Shown: positions 50,459 through 60,760 of the stretch, piece after piece
How the letters are laid out: every line of letters begins with the position of its first letter
Position numbering within the stretch: the first letter of the stretch is position 1
Source of the DNA: Dermacentor variabilis
Taxonomy: Eukaryota > Arthropoda > Arachnida > Ixodida > Ixodidae
NCBI RefSeq assembly: GCF_050947875.1
Contig: NC_134569.1
Coordinates: 264,287,600-264,351,599 of the forward strand
DNA length: 64,000 bases
Direction of reading: 5' to 3'
The notes under the pieces: model-generated
The model's input: only the letters and a program-made list of their open reading frames with translations
The model's database searches: none
Told to the model about the DNA's origin: nothing
Program-made: the position numbers and the translations under genes

Positions 50459-51290
50459 CTAAAAAAAATTGGGTGCAAAAGGGAAGTAATACGCCCGAAG
50501 CCCTAAAAATCGGCGGACATCGTGCTTTGCCTTCGGTATCGGGAACAGAGCAACTGCCATGGCTTTGTCAGGGTCAGGGCGAACACCGATGCTGCGGAAA
50601 ATATGAGCCAGAAATTTAAGCTCCTCGTATCCAAAGTAACATTTTTCAGGCTTCAGAGACAGGTTGGCGGTGCGGATGGCCCGAAGAACCGCCTCAAGCC
50701 AGCCGCTCGATGTGTTGCTCAAACGTGGTGAAAAAAACAACTCGTTTAAGTAGTCTAAACACGACTGCCACTTGAGGCCAGATGAAATTGTGTCCATCAT
50801 GAGTGGAAATGTGGCCGGAGCTGAACACAATCTGAAAGGGAGGTCCTTAAATTCATAGAGACCGTCGTGCGTTATAAACTCCATATTTTCCTGGTCCCGT
50901 TCGTCAACTTCATTCTGCGAGTACCCACTACGCAGATCCATCGACACGAAGTTACGGGCATGCCGCAGGCAATCCAAAGAGTCGTCAATCCAAGAAAGGG
51001 GATAAACGCCTTTTTTCGTGATCTTGTTCAGTTTGCAGATCCATTGACAGGAAGTAACGGGCATGCCGCTGGCAATCCAAAGAGTCGTCAATCCAAGAAA
51101 GGGGATAAACGCCTTTTTTCGTGATCTTGTTCAGTTTGCGATAATCGACACAGAATTGTAGTTAACCTTCTTTCTTCTTAACTAGTACATTAGGTGAAGC
51201 CCAACGACTTGTCGATGGTTGAATGACATCATCATCTAGCATTTGTTTAACTTGATGACAAACAGCATCCTGTTCTCTCAGCGACACGTG
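50459..51290 (-). pseudogene. Gypsy E reverse transcriptase
   Basis: 51091-50459 (210 codons) reads through a 103-bp tandem duplication and then has FVSMDLRSGYSQNEVDERDQENMEFITHDGLYEF, LPFRLCSAPATFPLMMD and CLDYLNELFFSPRL, where the YLDD box has become YLNE. The thumb follows (LKFLAHIFRSIGVRPDPDKAMAV, RRFLGLRAYYFPFAPNF). RT N-terminal residues lie at 51290-51100 in other frames. Active-site loss and the duplication make it inactive. Confidence 0.82.
50932..51137. repeat. 103-bp direct tandem duplication in Gypsy E RT
   Basis: Units 50932-51034 and 51035-51137 both start GCAGATCCAT and share GGCAATCCAAAGAGTCGTCA and the TTCGTGATCTTGTTCAGTTT end. They differ at a handful of positions. The duplication repeats the RT block around KITKKGVYPL..DD (minus strand). 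Confidence 0.85.
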
Positions 51291-51798
51291 GTAAACGTGT
51301 TGGCGAACAGGTTGGATGGCCGGTTCACTGATGATTCTGTGTTCGGATAGACGAATCTGCTTGACTTTCGACGCGGTGGCGAAGCAGTCACTAAATGATG
51401 ATAATAGACTGAGGAGCCTCTCCTTTTCGGGTTGTTGCAGCTGTGGATTAACGTTGATGCGACAGGCAAACTCCGCATCGCTGTGTTCCTCAATCGAGAT
51501 TGTCGTGCCTATATGGTGGTATGCCTCGCGAAGTGCTTGTATTCGCCACTGAATTTAGTAACTAGGATTGTGGTTTGCCTCTTTTGGAGCTCTACAAGAC
51601 CTCGTGTGACACCAATTTCTCGAGCCTGCAAAATGGTGAGGTAACTTCGGCGGTACGTATTCCTAGCTGGTCTTGAGGGCGCTCAACGAGGATGAAGATG
51701 CTGCTTCGAGGCGGTAACGTTAAACAGTCATCGACTATGCATAAAGCCGCTTGAAGATGTTCATTTCCGCACTCGAATCCGAAGGAAGATAGAAAAAG
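51291..51798 (-). pseudogene. Gypsy E protease-RT linker (decayed)
   Basis: This interval lies between the protease (51799) and RT (51290) and holds short frames only. Minus-strand text such as FQAREIGVTRGLVELQKRQTTILVT (about 51640-51560) and GTTISIEEHSDAEFACRI (about 51510-51460) resembles the linker of Gypsy B and E-type elements, but identity is weak. Confidence 0.5.
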
Positions 51799-52200
51799 TC
51801 ACGAACAAGTCACGTAGATGAATGGTCGCCCCTCATTCATGAAGAAAATCAATGCCCAATGTAACCAGCCGAGAAAACTTGGGCAGCACAAGGAAAGACA
51901 CGACAAAGTGGAAGTACAAATTGCAAGTCCGGCGGTGTACCGACCAATGCGGAACACGACGTGTTCTCGAGCCATGATCAGACGCGGGCCGTTCCATGCT
52001 GTCAGCACCTTGCGTAACGGAGTGGCCACTGAGGTACTCATAACCAAGGGATCAGCTTCTGTATCGACAAGTGCGGTTACTGGATAGCAGTCGACGGGAA
52101 CAGTAATAGCAGCGGAAGTTATTTTGACGGTTTCGAATGAAGACATCAGCGGTACGTTGCGAGTGGGTGGCCTCGGCGGAGGATATTTGACATTTTGCAT
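51799..52200 (-). pseudogene. Gypsy E protease
   Basis: A 133-codon frame begins near MQNVKYPPPRP and contains VTALVDTEADPLVMSTSVATPLRKVL. The retropepsin DTG is DTE, as in Gypsy B. The end of the fold, SFLGWLHWALIFFMNE, is out of frame with the expected LGIDF block, which implies a frameshift near 51880. The product should be inactive. Confidence 0.78.
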
Positions 52201-52210
52201 GACAGCGCCC

Positions 52211-53363
52211 TCAACCCCGCATGTCGCTGTTTTCGGTTTCCCCAGTGCGGGCTTCCGCCGCTGACCGCAATAGAATCAAAAGCTGCTCGAGCGCGGTTTG
52301 ATGACGCGTGTCGACGAGGTGATGCCGATCATGACTGTCTTCGCTGTGGGGCAGGAGGAATACGGTTGCTTTCCGAGTACTCCTCGATTTCGTGCGGGTG
52401 CCCGCCTTAGCGCAGGCAACGGACCTCCGTGTGGTATCCCCGCCGACCCATCCGTCGGTACTGGCAGTCGCAGTCAAGTGTCCAAACATACATCCCCACA
52501 GTGGTAGCACAACGGACCGTTGTCGGGAGCGCGCCATACCGTGGACCTGCGCGTACCAGGATGAAAGGCTGCTTGCAGAGTCGTGCGGTGAATTGGACTT
52601 GGGACCCATCGAGGAATCCCATCAGGCGGCTGCGAGAAACGGGCCGTCTATGGCGTAGAAACTCGAAGAGCATCCGCGTACGAGAACGTGGGGGGTTCGG
52701 TACGTGTTGTTGACGAGGGAAGAACTACCTGCCTGATTTCCTCCCGAATGACGTTGGTAAGAGCAGCGGCACTCGGAGGTGCCGGAACCAATGCATAACA
52801 CTTCTGGAGTTCTCGAACAATCTGCGGTATTAGTTCGGTAAGGGATTTCCCGTCATCATTTGCAGGTGCAAGCAAGCATGCAGCAGTCGTGGTGGTCTGG
52901 CTTTCACATGGCCAGAGCCACTGCCGAAGCGTGCGTTCTATGACTGTTGCCTCAGGGACGAACTGAGACACTGTTGTAGGAGGATTGCGCACGAGGCCCG
53001 CTAAAAGCTGTTCTTTTACGCCTCGCATTAGGAGACGCACGTTCTGGCTTCTCGCATTAGTGGGTCGGCCAGACGGAACAGTCGCTTCATGTCTGTGACG
53101 AACATGGCGACGGCTTCGTTCGGAATTCGGAGCCTCAAAGATAGTGCCTGTTCAGCTCTTTCTTTCATTTCGGGGGTGCTGAAAGCGTCGCGAAGCAGTC
53201 CGTAAATTTCCTGCCAGCTAGTAAATGAAGCTTCGTGGTGTCCGTACCACGTTCTTGCCGCGTCTAAAAGGGAAAAGTAGACATTCTTCAACTTACGGCG
53301 ATCATCCCAGTCATTAAAGGCGGCGATCCGGTCGAAATCGTCGCGTGGTATAGACCGTTTCAA
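52211..53363 (-). pseudogene. Gypsy E gag
   Basis: 53363-53028 holds DFDRIAAFNDWDDRRKLKNVYFSLLDAARTWYGHHEASF and MFVTDMKRLFRLADPLM, homologous to family A gag. After a shift near 53035, 53040-52648 gives MRLLMRGVKEQLLAGLVRNPPTTVSQFVPEATVIERTL and NVIREEIRQVVLP. A CYHCGDVC remnant near 52510 is what is left of the zinc knuckle. No 5' LTR or primer-binding site is recognised upstream. Confidence 0.8.
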
Positions 53364-55249
53364 CGGGCGAGGAGGATAGGGCGCGCGGAGAGCCTTTCCG
53401 CCTCTCTGGCTTGGGCGATTCCGTGCGGCGCCGCTTGAAAGTATTGCTGTCGCGTGCTGCGGAACGATTTCGAGGTGTTTTAGATGGTATTTTGTGATAT
53501 CTACGCCATGTCCGTTAATATAAGGTCGTCAGGGAAGCCTTTCGGTGCATCGGTAACTACAGTAGGCGAAAATATCTCTTGGGGGCTCAAAAATGTGACG
53601 CGTTTTATCAGCCGCGGTGTACGCACATTATCAGTCGCGGTGTGTGTATGTGTTGTGAACTATTTTGCTGATATCGGTTTTAATTCAACAAAGAAAGCTG
53701 GTGTCTCTGTATTAGCAGCACGAGATGATAAATCTGCTCAATATCTGATCGCTTGGCTTAGGGAGTAAAACATAAAGCATAAGAGGGCATGCTCGTGCAC
53801 GGCCAACCTAAGGCAAGCACGAAACATCTAAGCGGCAGGCGCAATCAAATATTTGTGATGCACTGGCATCATTCTCGCGCATTTCAAGTCTAGTAGGATT
53901 CAAATTACCGTATGTCTACGCTAGCCTTCCTGCATGAGGCTGATGGCGCTGCTCAGCAGAGCTATCACTGCGGTTGGTGAACCAGCACGATACATATGTA
54001 AGCTGTGCGCTTCGGCATTGCCTTTTTGGCCTGCATACAGCCATAATATATGAGAGGGATCGCATAAAAAGAATGCGATGCCTATTTTTGAGGACAAAAT
54101 TTCCGTAATGCGTGTGAGGGCGTCGTAGAGAACGGAACGAGCACAAACGGAAAAACATTCGGTTATCATTCTCTTTCTTGAAAAAGCAAGAGAAAACGGG
54201 CTAACGCCGCAATAGGACCTCGCATAGTCCCGCCGCACAACGTTTATAAATATATAACCGCTGATGCCGTATGCTTGGGCCATGCGGTATATAGAACAAA
54301 GATATCTGTAATCCAGCACCTACCACTGCTTAGGACGCTCGCGCAGTTCGTAAACAGTCCCTTTGCTGGACAAGCTTAATTCAGGCTGGAAGGTATGCTA
54401 CTATTGCTTGCCAAAACTATTTTATTCAGGGGCGGAAACCTCATCCAACGAACCAAGTAGTCACGCAATGTAACCTGCATCGGACAGTTTGAACGCTTGT
54501 CAGAGTGTAATCACAGCTCCTATCGTAGCAGAACGGTACCCACGCTCACGCTGTTACGATCGTCGCGTATGTTTCATGGCTCCTAAACCGCAGCTTAGAA
54601 ATAGAGGATAATACTGCAATAAGGTCACATTAGTGACTGGAACATTCAGAAATACACAATTCATCTCCGAGGACGATTGTAGACTCGAATATGCGCGCAC
54701 ACATCGCGATACGTGTTCCGTCCACCTCAACGCCTGCAGGAATTCCGGCCATGACGCCTTAAACCACTTCAGCACGTCTCACAGAACCGTTTACCACGTA
54801 GAAGACGCACGTCATACTAAACGGACCGCACGACCGCGAAAACAAACGCCAGAACCTGCCGCCGAGCGTATACCTGCCATGCAAAAGACCGCTTTCACCC
54901 AAGCCAGTATGGCGCTGCACATAGGCGGCGCCACTGCGTTCACAATATGGCGGCGCCTACGAAAAAACGGTCTGTATTTACGTAACCCATGGAACGGCTT
55001 AGGCGTGTGAGGCACGTTGACAATGCATGGTACAGCAGCATTTGAGATGCGCTCGGTTTGTCTTGCGGTTGTTGTTGACATCTTCCTCGCAGAGCTTGGC
55101 AGGGGACTCTATTGCGGTGGAAGACCTTGGAGGCAATGGCTCCTTCGATGAATTTCTGCCGTCCTGAGTCCTTTGTCAAGCGAATTTGTGGCTTGATGGT
55201 TGTGTGTGCGCGACTATTTTGTGTCAAAAATAAAGATTTCCCTTGATAT
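53364..55249. other. Unassigned stretch with two unexplained open frames
   Basis: No transposon domain is recognised. A plus frame at 53484-53768 (94 codons) and a minus frame at 54319-53921 (132 codons) are longer than their neighbours but match nothing I know. GC-rich short frames occur at 54633-55010. The stretch could be host spacer, an untranslated part of an element, or contain an exon. Confidence 0.4.
53921..54319 (-). other. Unidentified open frame of 132 codons
   Basis: The frame starts MLDYRYLCSIYRMAQAYGIS and ends SSAISLMQEG. It has a hydrophobic C-terminal third (IGIAFFLCDPSHILWLY, TAVIALLSSAISL) that could form membrane segments. No signature motif is recognised. Context gives no support: decayed Gypsy E lies on one side and fragments of PLE and LINE on the other. 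It may be chance or a remnant of an unknown gene. Confidence 0.25.
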
Positions 55250-55395
55250 ACGATGAATGAAACAAACTTGTTTCTGGACATGACATTGAGTGTCTTTGAA
55301 GAACCCACACTTGGCTTACAGAGGCGTGACAGTTCGTCGGGAGCTGAAAGCACTACCTTGATATTCGACATTTCGCTCCTCCTACCGAGTGCAAA
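55250..55395 (-). pseudogene. Possible Penelope linker fragment
   Basis: IKVVLSAPDELSRLCKPSV, followed by NKFVSFI on the minus strand, resembles the linker between RT and GIY-YIG of the Penelope elements here (VRVVLSAPNKLGRLC in PLE2). No GIY-YIG motif follows; the downstream sequence is unrelated. Fragment of about 140 bp. Confidence 0.45.
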
Positions 55396-55689
55396 CACGA
55401 AATCTTAGGCATAGTAGATAAAGAGATGGATTATGCGAGATATTAGGGGCAAGAGTTTTACTTAATTCTTCAGAACTTCCGTGCGCTATGCCCCAGTCTA
55501 GTCCTTGAGAACCGCCGTGTCCGATAAAATTGCTGGGCGAAAGTTTGTTTTTATGCATCGGCCACACTCATGACAAGCAAGTTGTAGAAAAATTGGACGA
55601 AGCATACTCAAAAATGTTGCAACTCAGGAACATATTCACCGCACCTAAGTCGCGTTATCTTAATTTTCATGACTAACGGCATCTTATTT

Positions 55690-56428
55690 AATGAAAAGAC
55701 GGCTAACACCGGCATCACACATGGTTCAATTCTAGGTACGCTGTTATTTTATTATATACTAATGATCTGCCCAAATTTTTCGCGACAAGATAATACATCC
55801 TATATGCCGAGGACACCCCTTCTGTATTTGCTGGTAATTGTCTAAGCAATATGACAGTGCCCTTAATGTTTATTTCGTAGACGTCGCCACATGTTATGGT
55901 TGCTATAAAGTTCACATTATTCCTTCCAATACCAAGTTCGTAGTCATTAATTAAACGTGTATGAATGACACACACATTATGCCCCTTTTTAATGACGCAT
56001 GCTAGTTATCCATTCAGCCGTCCCATTCTGCGTGCTAGTTATCCATTCGTTCCTCCGCGTCGAGCTTGATTCTCTGTTAAAATTGAGCTTGCACATCCAG
56101 GAAGTATAAAGAAAAACTTGTTACAGAATTAGGGTGTTCCTCACAGATGACTTGTATTTTCATTTACGTGCTTTCTGTACTCAACACTGCGCGTTCATCC
56201 ATAGCCATCTAAATTATTGTATAATTTCACGGGGACAAGGCCAGCACTGTCTTATTTATTCGCTGCAAAGCGTAAAAATCAAGCCATCCGCATTCTTACA
56301 AGGAGTAACCGCTGATCTCATGTTACTGGTATCTTGCCATAAGCTCAACATTAACTGCATTAACCTACTGAAACTGAATGTTAACGTAGAAGACTACGCA
56401 TTTGGGCTGGTTTGTTCCTGATTACGAG
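55690..56428 (+). pseudogene. LINE reverse transcriptase fragment (part 1 of a split LINE)
   Basis: Plus-strand pieces in shifting frames: GITHGSILGTLLF and NDLPKFFATR (palm block B), YILYAEDTPSVFAG (YADD box mutated to YAED), KLNIIPSNTKFVVIN, then the thumb with SKLLYNF.GQ and LFAAKRKNQAIRIL. The C-terminal part appears to continue at 60405 beyond the Penelope composite. Heavily decayed. Confidence 0.65.
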
Positions 56429-56429
56429 G

Positions 56430-56740
56430 AATAAACAACGCTAAACAACAGGACGAAGAGAGCCACAGACAACAGCGCCGACTAACAACCAAGTGTCTTT
56501 ATCCTTTCATTCAGCATACATATACTCTACCGCTATCTCAAACCACAGAATCAACAGAATTCAGCATGTGCAGGGGCAAAAATTGCAATAATTGGGATAG
56601 GAAGGTAATCTCATTTGGAACTAGAGAAATGGATGGAAGGCTTACACATGCTTCGCCGCTATTATGAATGTGGAAAGCTTCGAAAAGAAAGTAGAGACAT
56701 TTAGCGTGTCCGGTATTCGGGCAAGCGCGGGCGGTTTTCC
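56430..56740 (-). pseudogene. Penelope 3' end, minus-strand arm of PLE3
   Basis: The frame 56798-56538 reads KCLYFLFEAFHIHNSGEACVSLPSISLVPNEITFLSQ, which matches the C-terminus of the plus copy (EAFRIHNSGEACVSFPSISLLPKE at about 60145-60225). The 3' UTR with the GGCGCTGTTGTCTGTGGCTC block follows to 56430. Confidence 0.72.
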
Positions 56741-57799
56741 GGTTTAGGGGAGGCGTCAACGTGAGCGGCCAGATTGGTGGCGCCAGCTGGTGGCGCAAAG
56801 TTCAACCACACAAACACAGAGCTAATTACTATATTCTGCTTAGCTGCTGGCGTAAATTTTCGACAGTGGCGTAATCGTGTTCACAATTACGGCGCTGCCA
56901 AAAATTTGCACGAGTGGCGAAGCAGGAGATGGTGAGTTACTGCAGTTTTAGCTATGCGTTTGTCTGGTTGAGCTCTACAACACCAGGCGGCTTCACCAGG
57001 CCCCGCACACTCTCAAGTTCAACAAATGGCCACAGAGGGCGAAAAATCAATCGAGGCGTGTTTCAGCGTATGCGCGCAAGTGGAGCTACTGTAATTTGGT
57101 CGAATACTTTAATTTGTGCTGTTTCTGCTAGGGGCGCTGAACATGCTGAATTTTTTACTTTACACAAACCATTGACATGAAGAATCGAGGTGTCTAAGGA
57201 TGTTTTTTTACCTCAGGCAAATAGGCAGTTGATTTTTTTAAATTTGATTGCTGAAGCTGCTTTTTAGTCGTAGCGTCAAGGTTTTTGTACTTGAATAACT
57301 ACCGACAGCCGACAGCCTATTGGTATCGATGTGTTTCCTGGCCGTTGGCGTTCGAATACTACGGCGGTAAAACATTTTCGAAAGCATGCTGGTTTCGTCT
57401 GCGAGTCATTACATAGACTTGCTGTAAAGACGTCTACTCTTGGAAAAAAATAGTGCCTCATTTTGTTTAGGCGTTGATTATCATAACGAATGCGGCAGAG
57501 GTTGAGGGAGTACGCCTGAAGGTACGTTTTTATGCCGTTGATCCCCATAACACCGTAAGTACGCAAACCGATGTCCCAGAACACCCGATGCATCATTGTG
57601 TGTTCTCCGTCATCGCTTGTTTGCTGTACGCTTACTAATTCTTCATTTCTTCTTCAAGTGTTGTATCCTCCTTTTGTCCTTGTTCTCTTGTGCTTCACTT
57701 GCAGTATGTCGTTCCGTCAGCTGTAACGCGCATTTGCAAAACCAATACGTTTGATAAGACGCAGTGGTTATAATAATTTCACTACACATGTATTAAGCT

Positions 57800-58200
57800 G
57801 GCACATATGGTTCAGATACAGATACAGATACCTGTATGCGGATTTGCACGGCGTTGATGGGGAGGTTAGGATAATTACGACACCCGTAAGGAAGTGGCAG
57901 CTGACGGCCGTAAGTTGTTGCGTTCTTTCCCCAAACTACCCGGCCTGGTAGTGCTGTAAGGATGCTGTATAAAAGTGACACGCGGTGACAGGGAAATTGT
58001 TATACTTAGCAGCCTACCGTACGTTTTGTAGCTTAATTCTTCTTTCTTGTGCGTTTGTGCTACCCTTATTAATGAGCCATTTCTTGACTATGTACTTGAC
58101 TATGTAACCGCGTTTGTGTGGTGCGTAGACGTGTGCTTTTTGTTGTACTTGTGAAATGCAAATAAAATATTTTCAGGCTTACTCAATCTTTGGTGTCGTG
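57800..58200 (+). repeat. Possible solo LTR
   Basis: CTGTATAAAAGTGACACG (57964) followed about 195 bp later by GCAAATAAAATATTTTCAGG (58157) gives the TATA-to-poly(A) layout of an LTR, ending near CTTTGGTGTCGTGTGCG (58190-58206). The exact ends, TG...CA termini and target duplication are not resolved. The same layout could also be a small transcription unit. Confidence 0.35.
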
Positions 58201-58398
58201 TGCGTTTATTCCATTCGAGGCCATCGTGCCACCTGGAAACCGCATTCTGTCAGTAGCCCTACACGAAATGCAACAGCTGGGGCGCGGCGGCACAACTCGG
58301 GGTAACGGCGGCGTAATAAACGAAAAACCGCTCGGGATGCCCTTAAAAGTCAGTTCAGAGTGTGCCTTAACTCGATATGACTCAGCGCCACATGTATT

Positions 58399-58528
58399 CT
58401 GCTGCACCTCGATCGTGCTCCCGCCAGTTTGGTTGCTGTGTGGCAAACGTAGCGCCTACATATATATGTAGGCGCTACGTTTGCCACACAGCAACTTAAC
58501 TGACGGGAGCGCGATCGAGGTGCAGCAG
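58399..58528. repeat. 130-bp near-perfect palindrome with no spacer
   Basis: CTGCTGCACCTCGATCGTGC at 58399 pairs with the inverse of GCGCGATCGAGGTGCAGCAG ending at 58528. The central 60 bp, GTTGCTGTGTGGCAAACGTA through the mirrored half, is perfect, with its axis at 58463/58464 in TACATATATATGTA. About four mismatches lie in the outer arms. Confidence 0.88.
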
Positions 58529-58959
58529 CCAGAAACCCAGTAAAGCCACAGAACACCTGGTAAAGCGGCCATACTGTGCAAAGCCCCGTTTCCGTTTCCT
58601 GTTGTACAGCGCCACCTGTGGTCGCATACTTTAGTTCACGACGCCACCGCTACGCTTATTTCCGTAGCACTGTGGAAGGTACAGTTTCCCTTCTGTAAGT
58701 TTGTATAGGTGTTCTGTGGCTTCACCGCTCCGGCCGCTCACGTTTATGCCGCGACCATCCGCCCAAATCGCTCCCGTTTACCGGAATAGCGTACAAGCTA
58801 AAAGTCTCTAGTGTGCCCTTTTCGGGTCATCTTTTGGTTAGCCCGGAACCTGGCAGCGACAAGTGGGAGTGTTCCTGCGAAACCTTTTGTGCCTCCTGGG
58901 CATCGATGACCCTTCCTCACAAGGGCGCCAGGTACTGTCTCCACGTTTCTCCTTAAGTC

Positions 58960-60260
58960 CGAGCGTCTTCCGTGGACATCAAGGACTTATATTATTCTTT
59001 GCCTGAAGAAGATGCATGCATCGAAGTTGGCTATTGCATTGACAAATACGGTGTTCTTAAGTTTCAGAATGCATGCTGTATCAACGTAGACAAGCTTTTA
59101 GAGCTCTAAAGGCTTTACATGCTTTCCACTTTCGTCTCCATGGAGGATAAGCTTTCTATACAAAGAAAGGTGCGTGCATCGGTTCACGTATTTACCCTGT
59201 TCTTAGCGACATTTTATTGGCCAGCCATGACCGCAATCTTAGAACTAAGCTCAGCCACACGAGCGCTGTAGAAGTGATGCGATACGTTGATAACTTTTTA
59301 AGTTTTTACAAAACTAACACTCCTGACGCCCAGCCTGCTGTGGCTATAATATTTCACCTGTTGCGAAAAGTTTTAGATTCCTTTGAATTGACCACGAAGC
59401 ATCCTTCAGATAAGCTGCGTTCTTTAGACTTGGAGCTATCGTTCTCAAAGAATCATGTATGTTGGGGTTATGCTTCTCAGTCTCATCAGAGCCTTCGTTT
59501 TTCTCCAGCGCACTCAAAGATAGTTAAGCGCGGTATTGCAAGATCTTGCATGAAGGCGGCCCTCATAAGGTCTTGTGACCACCAAGTAGATGCAAGCTTC
59601 GAAATGCAAATAGCCATGCTGAAGCTCGCAGGTTACCCGTTACCGCTTTTAACTAGCATCGCTGAAAGCCTTGCAACAAACCTTAAAAGAAAGCAATCGG
59701 CAGCTATTCAACCTGAAAATCGCTCACACAAATTGTTGCAGTAATCCATTTGTGCACCAAGTTGTGCACAATCTCAAAAAGGTTGTCAGCAGGGCAGGCG
59801 TTAGGTCGCTGTGCCCTGCCAGAAATAAGTTAGGTAGCCTGTGCCATCAAGCCAATCCGGTGACCGAGAACAACAAAACAAGTTGTAAGAAGCAGCACAG
59901 CCAGAGGTTTGTTGTTGACTATTGCGACTGCGTGGTTTAAAAGATTGCGCTTTCATGAAAGCGTTGTTATATCGGTCAAATGGTGTGGTGCATCAATGAC
60001 CGCATGCGCGATCACTCAAACAAAGTTCAAAAACGAACAAGAGATGCTCAATTATCACTGCATTAGAATGAATGCGAATGCAAGCCGTCTTTTAAAAATG
60101 TGATATATCTGTCAAAATACTGGGATGACCGCGCAGGTCTTGTTCCCGAAGCTTTTCGAATTCATAATAGCGGAGAAGCATGCGTAAGCTTTCCCTCCAT
60201 TTCTCTGCTTCCTAAGGAGTTTGCCTTCCTATCGCATTAATTAAAATATTTGCCCCTGCG
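58960..60260 (+). pseudogene. Penelope RT and GIY-YIG remnant, plus-strand part of PLE3
   Basis: RT begins mid-domain: VDIKDLYYSLPEEDACIEV (58977), LSDILLASHDRNLRTKL (about 59207) and VMRYVDNFLSFYK (59270-59310), where YVDD is YVDN. 59217-59744 is open for 175 codons through LRSLDLELSFSKNHVCWGY and LVKR-like IVKRGIARSCMKAAL. The linker (RSLCPARNKLGSLC) ends near 59940, then CYIGQMVWCINDRMRDHSNK is a degraded GIY-YIG. The end reads EAFRIHNSGEACVS. Several frameshifts. Confidence 0.8.
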
Positions 60261-60404
60261 CATGCTGAATTCTGTTGATTCTGTGCTTTGGTATTGGTAT
60301 AGCGGTGGAGTTTATCAATCTTGACTGAAGGAATAAATACACATGATTGTTAATCAGCGCTGTTGTCCCTCTCTTCGTCCTGTTGTTTAGCGCTGTTTTC
60401 TGCT

Positions 60405-60760
60405 CGCAATCTTTACGTATTTGGATAACGACCAAATAAAGATCACATCCTCTTGAAATTTGTTTTTATGGAAGAACTTAGCAACTCAAATGTTATACGT
60501 TTTTCACTATACAATAACTTTGTTACTTTCGAAGGTCCGTACTATAACTCTGGTATCTAGAGAGATCGTTTTGTTTTAGTTAAATTGTGGAACTCCTTGC
60601 CTTATACTAATAAATCTGCAGTTTCTATGACGTCATGTAAATATCAGCTTTAAGAGGTAATTTCTAACCAATACTAAGGTTTGGTCACATGATGATTTGT
60701 GGGTTAAACCTGAGCTTTGTCGTTTTGGGTTAATTTATTATTTTGTGTGTTTAAGTACTA
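60405..60760 (+). pseudogene. LINE C-terminus (likely part 2 of the LINE at 55690)
   Basis: RFSLYNNFVTFEGPYYNSG and FVLVKLWNSLPYTNKSAVS resemble the C-terminal LWNSLP motif of LINE proteins. The position, immediately after the Penelope composite, and the plus orientation fit the LINE fragment ending at 56428. Continuity cannot be proven because both sides are decayed. Confidence 0.45.

Larger units (their letters stand above)
34641..53363 (-). mobile_element. Ty3/Gypsy element E, split by a LINE carrying two further Gypsy elements
   Basis: Minus-strand coding for gag (53363-52211), protease, RT, RNase H and the start of integrase (to about 49670) matches an integrase remainder at 35715-34740. 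The intervening LINE (35716-49660) has its A-rich 3' tail directly at the GHL of the integrase HDEPTSGHL block. About 30 integrase residues are missing between the halves and no clear target duplication is seen, so the link is inferred from complementary content, strand and order. No LTR was identified at either end. Confidence 0.6.
56741..58959. other. Non-Penelope middle of PLE3: repeats, possible LTR, palindrome
   Basis: No protein domain is recognised. The region contains a block near 56955-57000 shared with 1040-1080, a stretch at about 57800-58200 with TATAAAAG (57967) and AATAAAAT (58161) that looks like an LTR, a 130-bp palindrome (58399-58528) and a spaced inverted repeat (58543-58723). 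AACCTGGCAGCGACAAGTGG near 58848 resembles a retroelement primer-binding site. It is probably one or more insertions inside the composite. Confidence 0.45.
56430..60400. mobile_element. Inverted Penelope composite PLE3
   Basis: The two ends are exact inverted copies over about 24 bp: CGCTAAACAACAGGACGAAG at 56433 and its inverse CTTCGTCCTGTTGTTTAGCG at about 60376. The left arm (56430-56740) is the 3' end of a PLE on minus. The right part (58960-60400) is a longer PLE on plus. Between them lie about 2.2 kb that are not PLE. The layout repeats that of PLE2, with an apparent extra insertion at the middle. Confidence 0.65.
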
